Shown here: piece by piece, positions 58,557 to 64,000 of the stretch
How positions within the stretch are numbered: the stretch's first letter is position 1
Layout: each line of letters starts with the position of its first letter
Source of the DNA: Heterohyrax brucei
Taxonomy: Eukaryota; Chordata; Mammalia; Hyracoidea; Procaviidae
Direction of reading: 5' to 3'
Assembly (NCBI GenBank): GCA_028571685.1
Contig: CM053143.1
Location: forward strand, 157,102,329 to 157,166,328
DNA: 64,000 nucleotides
The notes under the pieces: generated by a model
Told to the model about the DNA's origin: nothing
The model's database searches: none
Seen by the model: only the letters and a program-made list of their open reading frames with translations
Made by a program: the position numbers and the translations under genes

Positions 58557-59524
58557 AACTTAAAAATAGACTGATGCATGGAAGAAAAGACTCTTTGACA
58601 GTTGGCAAGAGTGGACAGGCATGGAGGGTGAGGTGCGGAAGGTTTAGATTAGATAGCTGATAGAATTTGATTGGGTGAAATCACTGACAGTACACATTAG
58701 AAAGAAGATCAATATTAACTGGACTTCAACATAGCATGATTACTCTTCCCTTCTTAACCCAATAATGAAAGGACAGAGTAGCTGAGTCAGGGGCCGAGGA
58801 CCATCCTCTCAGGGGAAATCGAGGCCAAATTGTCACAACTAGTGTTTTGCTAAGAGAATCACCTGCACCCCACGTTGGTGAGTGGCATCTGGGGTCTTAA
58901 AAGCTTCCAAGCTGCCATCTGAGGGTACAGCAAATTGTCCCAGCTCAGCAGGAATGGATGATCACCAGGGACCGAAACAACATGCGGGAGAGAGACCCAT
59001 GTGAGAGGATGACTACATATACTTGTCGCTGGAAGAACCGAATGGTGCCCAGCTACTACCAGTGATAGCCATGATGGAGCTCACAAAGTTGAGTCTCACT
59101 GGCAACACAAGAATAACAAGAGGTGCACCCAGAGATCTCCACTAAAAGACCACAATTAATGGTCCAGGAGCCTCAGAGTTCTCCTGGGCCCATGGTCCTT
59201 GGCCTTGATGCTGCCCCGTCCATAGATCATAATGGAGGTCAACTCTTCAGACAGGAATGGCTTGATCTTGGTGACACAGAGTGACCATATTGTGTGTGCA
59301 CGTTATGGTTCTGTGCATTCATAGGATGTCATCCTGCTAACCTCATGCTGGAGGTGGGGAAGGGGGTGGGGAGGAGGGGATAGGAGATTGTTGGGAGGAT
59401 GAGACATGTATGGAGCAGAGAGGAAGAGTGTGCAGTCACCAGGCAAAGAGAGCAGTGGGAGCTGCGTATAGGTGGGCATGCACATTTATATGAGAATGTA
59501 CATTTTCACTCAATCATAATAAAA
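58557..59524 (+). other. L1 3' UTR
   Basis: Corresponds in reverse to 26895-27893: 'cttaaaagcttccaagctgc' near 58895 and 'gaatgtacattttcactcaa' at the end. Confidence 0.85.
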
Positions 59525-60288
59525 AAAGATTACAATCTAAGAAACCTTATGGACCAGTTATGCTGAGTCCTGTAGGATTGCCATGAACCTGAATTAACTT
59601 GACAACAACAACAACGTCATCATAATTCCAGAGAAAATTCTTACCCTAGGGTCTGTGATCAGCTTCAGGGTTCCATGAATATTTTATACAATAGCTTGGT
59701 GTATACTTCATTTTGGAGGGAGGGGGTTATGCTTCATTAGATTTTTAAAGGCCATGGTCAAAATAGGTTAAGAGATAACCTTTCTAGAGCCTTTAGCAGA
59801 GAAGAATTAGTGTAGGACTATGGAAACATCATTATTTCAGTTAAGAAAATGTTTTGGTGATTAAGTATTTTAGTATTATAGTCATGTCTGTGCATGTCTT
59901 TTTATAGGTAGATATCTAATTCAGGGCTTACACAAAGGGAACAAAATAGATTCAGTGAGAAATACAGATGGAAAAATACATTGAAGTTTGACGTTTTAGA
60001 AAGATGCCACAAATGTAACAAAGAGAATGCCTTCCTGTTTCAACTCCCCGCATCCTGCGAATATGTGAATAAAAATGGTTAAAAGAACTCCTTTTTGAGC
60101 CTGCATTATAACTGTTCAGTTGTAAGTTTGACAGCAAGTTTTGATAATTGTTTTGAAATTTAATCTTATTTGTGTATTTTTAAACAGTTTTAAAAAGGTT
60201 AATTTTTCTGTCTTCCCTCATATATGTAAAAAAGGAAGAGATTTCCTTTTTCACTGTCTTTATTACCTTTCTGTATTTGTTTTAACAG

Positions 60289-60487
60289 CATTTTGTTCCC
60301 TTTATTGCTGAAAACTTAACAGAAGCTGACTATGATTTGGTTGGTCAACTCTACTACAAAGACTGCCATGCCCTGGATCAGTGGAGGAAAGGCTGGTTTG
60401 CTATGGATAAATCTACTCTGCGTTTTTGCCTGCAAATGCAAGAAGCTCAGGAAGATAGAATGCACTTAAGAAGACTACAGGAGCTAA
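60289..60487 (+). CDS. ARAP2: ARAP2 exon: start of PH4
   Basis: The exon is 199 bases, starting on a codon boundary and ending after one base of a Thr codon. It encodes the linker HFVPFIAENLTEADYDLVGQ, then the opening strands of PH4 (YYKDCHALDQWRKGWFAMDK, STLRFCLQMQEAQ) and DRMHLRRLQEL. In human ARAP2 I recall a Phe in LFYK where this has Tyr. The acceptor is TTAACAG after a T-rich tract and the donor CTAA/GTAAGA. Confidence 0.95.
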
Positions 60488-60649
60488 GTAAGAGGTGTTT
60501 TTTTGGCTCACAGTTATTTATGGCACATGAAAATGGAAGTCTTTTTTGTTTTACATAAAATTAGGATGGGTCACTCGAATATGTCATTATGAGTATTTAG
60601 TGTAATACTCTTCTATCGATCAGCTCAATTCTAATCTGACACTAGTTAT

Positions 60650-61180
60650 AATGTAGTTCTTCTGACTCTTAACTACCCAGAATTGGATCTAAATTTCATA
60701 CATTAAGAGCAGAGTCCTACAGAGTGCCAAGTCTGCCTAAGACTTTGGATACCAGCTGCAAGATCAGGTGTTTCCAGGACTGCCTGCAGTTCTGACCAGT
60801 TAGCTACAGATTTGAGATTCTCACTGGCCTCTTGAGTGCTGTAACTTTCTAGAATGACTCATGGAACTCTCAACTAAGCTATGCTTATGTACTCATAAGT
60901 ACATTTTTATAAAGGGTACAAATCAGAAACCACATAAAAAAGAGATACATAGGGTGAGGTCTAGGGAAGTCCCAAATGAGTAGCTTCTTTTCTCCTATGG
61001 ACGTGTTATCATTCTGCTTCATTGATGTTCATCACCAACTGGAAACCTAACGAACTTAAGTGTCCCTCTTTGTTGTTAGGTTTCATTACATAGATGAGGT
61101 TGAATGATCAGGCGTGTGATTGAATTTAGTCTCTAGCTGTCTCGTATTTTGGAGGTGGGGTTGGTGTGATGTGGTGTGTG
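60650..61180 (-). mobile_element. LTR remnant, ERVL (MLT2-like), minus orientation
   Basis: Fossil LTR. Words match the reverse of an ERVL-class LTR common to placental mammals: 'tctagaatgactcatggaac', 'ataaagggtacaaatcagaa', 'agggtgaggtctagggaagt', 'tttcattacatagatgaggt'. Old and diverged; ends not sharply defined. Confidence 0.5.
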
Positions 61181-61257
61181 TGTTTGACTTGGCTAGCCCT
61201 CATCCTGCATCATTTCATTAACTCTCAGGTATAGTCAGGAGACCTCTGTGAGTAATA

Positions 61258-61421
61258 CCAAAAAGCAAACCAAAGCCAATGCTGTCCATTTGATTCTGAT
61301 GCATAGTGACACAGAATAGAACCGCTCCATAGAGTTTCCAAGAAGTGGTTGGTGCATTTGAATTGCCAGCTTTCTGGTTAGCAGAAGTATCACTTAACCA
61401 CTCTGCCACCAGGGTTTCCCT
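61258..61421 (-). repeat. AfroSINE-like SINE, full length
   Basis: Reverse copy: 'ccatttgattctgatgcata', 'gaatagaaccgctccataga', and a head ending 'ctgccaccagggtttcc'. Confidence 0.88.
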
Positions 61422-61442
61422 GTGAATAATACACAATACAAA

Positions 61443-61661
61443 ATCCAAAAACAAAAAAACCTATGCTGTTGAGTTGATTTTGATTTATAGCAATACCCTG
61501 TAGCACAGAGTAGAATTGCCCCAGAGGGTTTTCAAGGCTGTAATCTTTACAAAAGCATACTGCCACATCTTTCTCCCACACAGTAGCTGATGGGTTTGAA
61601 TCACTAATCTTTTGGTTAACAGCTGTGTACTTAACCACTGTTTAGCCCCAGGGCTCCTTAA
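61443..61661 (-). repeat. AfroSINE-like SINE, long subtype
   Basis: Reverse copy: 'ctgttgagttgattttgatt', 'gtagcacagagtagaattgc', 'catactgccacatctttctc', and a head ending 'cagggctcctt'. Confidence 0.87.
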
Positions 61662-61806
61662 AAGATAATCCTGTTCCTCAAAATTCCAAGGGTTTAGAAA
61701 TTACCTCCCTGGAATCAGAGACAAAGGTCAAATTCTTTGGATAAAGCAGTCCTGCATCCCACAATTCTTTAAAAAATATGTTTATACTTTTCTCTTACCT
61801 CTCTAG

Positions 61807-61870
61807 CAATCAGCACAACGGTTCAAAATGGGGAAAAATTGGATGTACTTCTGTTAGTAGAAAAAGGAAG
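61807..61870 (+). CDS. ARAP2: ARAP2 exon: middle of PH4 (last exon in window)
   Basis: The exon is 64 bases. Two bases complete a Thr codon and it ends with two bases of an Arg codon. It encodes ISTTVQNGEKLDVLLLVEKG. The acceptor is CTCTAG after a pyrimidine tract and the donor GGAAG/GTAAGT, a perfect consensus. The next exon should open with TLYIHG-like sequence; I do not see it before 64000. Confidence 0.93.
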
Positions 61871-62149
61871 GTAAGTGATGGAAATTTTCTGAATCATACA
61901 CACACATATTTTTTTTTTCCTTTAGTACAGAGTATCCTAATTAAATGTACTTATTTTTCATAACATACTCATCAGTGTGATAGTTACCATATTTTTCTAT
62001 AGACCTAGATCCTTTGGAACATTGACATGCAAATATTTGAAAGCACTTTGGTAATTATAAATAAATTTTCATTATAGATACGTAGTGATAGATATAGATG
62101 ATGCCTTTAATTATGCCCATAGATCATCCATAGCTAAAGCTGGATTTTG

Positions 62150-62745
62150 GGAATTCATGCAGTCACTCAGTCACTGTTTCTTATGTATCTACTGTGCATT
62201 AGTTACTGTTATGGTCACTGGAGATGCAATGATGAATTAAGTAGAAAAGGTCAACACTAGTGAGGGGACATATTTTTAAGCAGGCAAAAATATAACTGTG
62301 TAATATGATGTCACTCAGTGTTAAGTGCTATAAAGAAAATGTAAGCATGGTTGAGAGAAGATGAGCCTGGTGGGAAAGTATTGTGATTAGACAGGGTGGC
62401 ATGAGAGAGAGAAGTCCTTGATCAGAGATCTTCATGAAGTGAAAAAGCAAATGACACTGAAGTCTGCATAGAGACTTCCAGACAAAGGTCAAGTACATTC
62501 TCAGACAGTTTTACTTTAGTGTCTTCAGGGTCTGCAGGGAAGCTCCTTCAGCTGGAGATACCAACTAAGAAAGAGAATTGGAAGAAATGTCAGGGGAAGC
62601 CCTGGGCTAAATAATATAGTATGGTACATGTCATGTTGGGTAAGATTTGAATTTTATTCTAAGGCTGATGGGAAGCCACTTAGTTTGGGAGCTAGAGAGT
62701 GAAGTGATCTGACTTACGTTTTAAAAAGACTGCTCTTGCACTGCC
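62150..62745 (+). repeat. Old interspersed repeat, family not assigned
   Basis: Text such as 'tactgtgcattagttactgt', 'gttaagtgctataaagaaaa', 'ttttattctaaggctgatgg' and 'aagccacttagtttgggagc' is of a type common in all placental genomes. I cannot name the family safely. Confidence 0.4.
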
Positions 62746-62929
62746 AGTTAAATAGGCTCTCCTTATGGGTCCTTTCCCTTAGGTAACACTGGACAATTTA
62801 GACTGTTCCTTCCTTCTGGAAATAGACTCTTCTTGTGGCTGTGATGCCACTTTAAGTTTCTAACCTTTCTCTGTATAAAGAAGTTTAGTCTTCCAGGGAA
62901 AATACTGTTCCTTGACAGCTGCCCCCAAC

Positions 62930-63110
62930 AGAATGACATGTATTTGTCAGGGTGCTAACCCATGACTTCCTCTTTTACCATTCCGTATGGCTCTCCTTAA
63001 GTGATTTGACCTTCTCCCATCTATCTGCTAATAACTCCAGAATCTACATCTTTTCTTCTTTAACCCTTTTCTCAAGTTTGGATGCTCCAGAGGCCAGGCA
63101 GAAGATGGCT
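62930..63110 (+). repeat. Probable L2 LINE remnant
   Basis: Resembles the L2 stretch 'gctaataactccagaatcta' and 'catcttttcttctttaaccc'. Diverged and tentative. Confidence 0.35.
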
Positions 63111-63289
63111 TATCTGACCACATAGTATTGAAGAGTGGTTGGATATACACAGACTCCTCAGTTATCTTTTTATCTAACATTTCACATTTATGACAATACG
63201 AAAAAATTTATGTGACTATTTGGCACATTAACAATGTACAAGTAGCAGTAATGAATGCCAAGGCACAAGGCAGGAGTAGCACTGGCTGT

Positions 63290-63430
63290 GATGGTTAAAG
63301 TTATGTGTCAGGTTGACTGAGCCATGGTTCTTAGAGGTTTGGCAGTTATGTAATTATGTAATTTGACAGTTGGGTAAAGATACAGTTTTTGCATACTGCC
63401 CATTTTAGCATAACAAGTTGGTCTTTGGAA
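63290..63430 (+). repeat. Possible partial LTR-like element, TGTGATGG type
   Basis: It begins 'tgtgatggttaaagttatgt' and 'gccatggttcttagaggttt'. It appears to interrupt an older purine-rich repeat. Fossil, partial, family uncertain. Confidence 0.3.
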
Positions 63431-63434
63431 CTTA

Positions 63435-63790
63435 GCCATGGCATTAAGTGAGGAGTGGATGTACTGCAAAGGGAAAGCTGACAGGATCTGTTGATGTATT
63501 ACATGTGAAATGTGAGAGTCAAGGATGTCCCCAAGGTTTGGGGCCTGAGCATTAGTGAATGGTGGTGGTGTTTTGTGAAGGAACAAGTACATGGAGAGTG
63601 GGAGTAATAAATTACTCAGCTTGGGGGTAGTAGATTAAGAATTGACTTTTGGAAATGGTAACTTTGTTTGATAGCAGATTAAAACTGGGGTATAGCAAGT
63701 TGAATGCCCAGGTCTGGAATGAAGTGATGAGTTTGCAGCCAGAGATACAAATTTGAAATTAATTTTATTTTATTTAGCAAAGAAACTGAC
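63435..63790 (+). repeat. Old interspersed repeat, continuation
   Basis: 'gagagtcaaggatgtcccca', 'gcctgagcattagtgaatgg' and 'agttgaatgcccaggtctgg' look like the downstream part of the repeat at 62150-62745. Confidence 0.4.
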
Positions 63791-64000
63791 AGATTGAGCT
63801 TCAGTATTTAGAGGTCAAAAAGAAGAAAATGATCCAGTAAAGAACAATGGCTTTTGTAGAAGAGGAAAGTCTAGTTTCTTGAAAAAGCAGTTTTTTCCCT
63901 TGATTTTTTCATAACAGACACCTGTCCCCTCCTCTCCATACTTTCCTCCCCAACCTAGAAAAAAACCAGTAGGACAGCCTCCTAGAGATGTGTAAAACCA

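Larger units (their letters stand above)
54844..59524 (+). mobile_element. L1 LINE, 5'-truncated, nested in a SINE
   Basis: 4.7 kb, starting about a dozen codons into ORF2 and ending with a short A-rich tail. Target duplication AAAGATTACAATC at 54831-54843 and 59525-59537. Same lineage as 26884-34103 but more decayed. ORF1 and the 5' UTR are absent. Sense orientation relative to ARAP2. Confidence 0.92.
54713..59615 (+). repeat. AfroSINE-like SINE (long subtype) split by L1
   Basis: The head and extra block lie at 54713-54843 ('aaaggaaccttggtgacaca', 'gtctgctgatgtaaagatta'), and the body and tail at 59525-59615 ('agaaaccttatggaccagtt', 'cctgaattaacttgacaaca'). Removing the L1 and one duplicate restores the family order. 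The tail is (CAA)n rather than the usual T-rich end. Confidence 0.85.
54225..60288 (+). other. ARAP2: ARAP2 intron, 6.1 kb
   Basis: Phase-0 intron from GTACTT to TTAACAG. Almost the first 5.4 kb is mobile DNA: an LTR (54249-54706), then a SINE carrying a 4.7 kb L1 (54713-59615). 59620-60285 is AT-rich without a recognised feature. Confidence 0.82.
60488..61806 (+). other. ARAP2: ARAP2 intron, 1.3 kb
   Basis: Phase-1 intron from GTAAGA to CTCTAG. It carries an ERVL-like LTR remnant and two SINEs, and little else. Confidence 0.82.
3577..61870 (+). other. ARAP2: ARAP2 gene, central part (11 coding exons)
   Basis: ARAP2 is a large multidomain GTPase-activating protein. Its known layout is SAM, PH1, PH2, ArfGAP, ankyrin repeats, PH3, PH4, RhoGAP, RA, PH5, and the human protein is about 1,700 residues. 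It is a phosphatidylinositol-3,4,5-trisphosphate-dependent GAP for Arf6, acts at focal adhesions, and is reported to have an inactive RhoGAP domain that still binds RhoA. The eleven exons here sum to 1,585 bases. Their phases chain without conflict (2 bases, 527 codons, 2 bases) and contain no stop. The product matches what I recall of mammalian ARAP2 almost residue for residue, rather than ARAP1 or ARAP3. The PH1, RhoGAP and C-terminal exons are outside the window. Confidence 0.96.
61871..64000 (+). other. ARAP2: ARAP2 intron, 5' part (runs off window)
   Basis: Phase-2 intron beginning GTAAGT. It holds old repeats only: a purine-rich mammal-wide repeat in two blocks (62150-62745 and 63435-63790), an L2-like stretch (62930-63110) and a short TGTGATGG element (63290-63430). 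No exon was found to the window end. Confidence 0.75.

Noticed and set aside
1-64000. CRISPR arrays, operons, prokaryotic genes or phage
   Set aside because: Spliced host exons, SINEs and LINEs show a mammalian genome; no regularly spaced direct repeats were seen.
61871-64000. Search for the next ARAP2 exon (TLYIHG-like)
   Set aside because: No matching reading with an acceptor was found; it must lie beyond the window.

Overview
The window is a piece of a mammalian chromosome, almost certainly from an afrotherian and most likely an elephant. The evidence is its repeats: about three dozen copies of a tRNA-headed SINE of the AfroSINE type, several RTE-type LINE fragments that share the SINE tail, an L1 lineage with its own 3' UTR, and MaLR-like solo LTRs. 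No repeat database could be searched here, so family names come from pattern memory.

The only host gene I can support is the middle of ARAP2 (ArfGAP with RhoGAP domain, ankyrin repeat and PH domain 2), on the + strand and running off both ends. Eleven coding exons lie between 3577 and 61870. Their reading phases match at every junction and they give 527 uninterrupted codons. They encode, in order, the end of PH1, PH2, the zinc-finger ArfGAP domain with its catalytic arginine, the ankyrin region, PH3 and the start of PH4. SAM and most of PH1 lie upstream. The rest of PH4, RhoGAP, RA and PH5 lie downstream. The intron at 36336-37004 starts with GC instead of GT.

The rest is intron. 1-3576 and the 18.9 kb intron 3756-22659 are rich in SINEs and RTE fragments, with three solo LTRs and two fold-back mariner derivatives. 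The 11.2 kb intron 25077-36249 holds a near full-length L1 of 7.2 kb, antisense to ARAP2, with 16-bp target duplications. Its reverse transcriptase active site reads FADN instead of FADD. The 10.4 kb intron 41506-51923 holds an L2 3' part, an unidentified possible retropseudogene, an L1 tail inside a SINE, and sparse sequence. The 6.1 kb intron 54225-60288 holds a solo LTR beginning 25 bases after a splice donor and a 4.7 kb 5'-truncated L1 inserted into a SINE. The last 3.5 kb carries an ERVL-like LTR, SINEs and old repeats.

I found no new gene system. The most noteworthy items are the fold-back mariner pair, the GC-AG intron inside the ArfGAP coding region, the FADN L1, the duplicated module in the L1 5' UTR, and a set of nested insertions that give the relative ages of the families.
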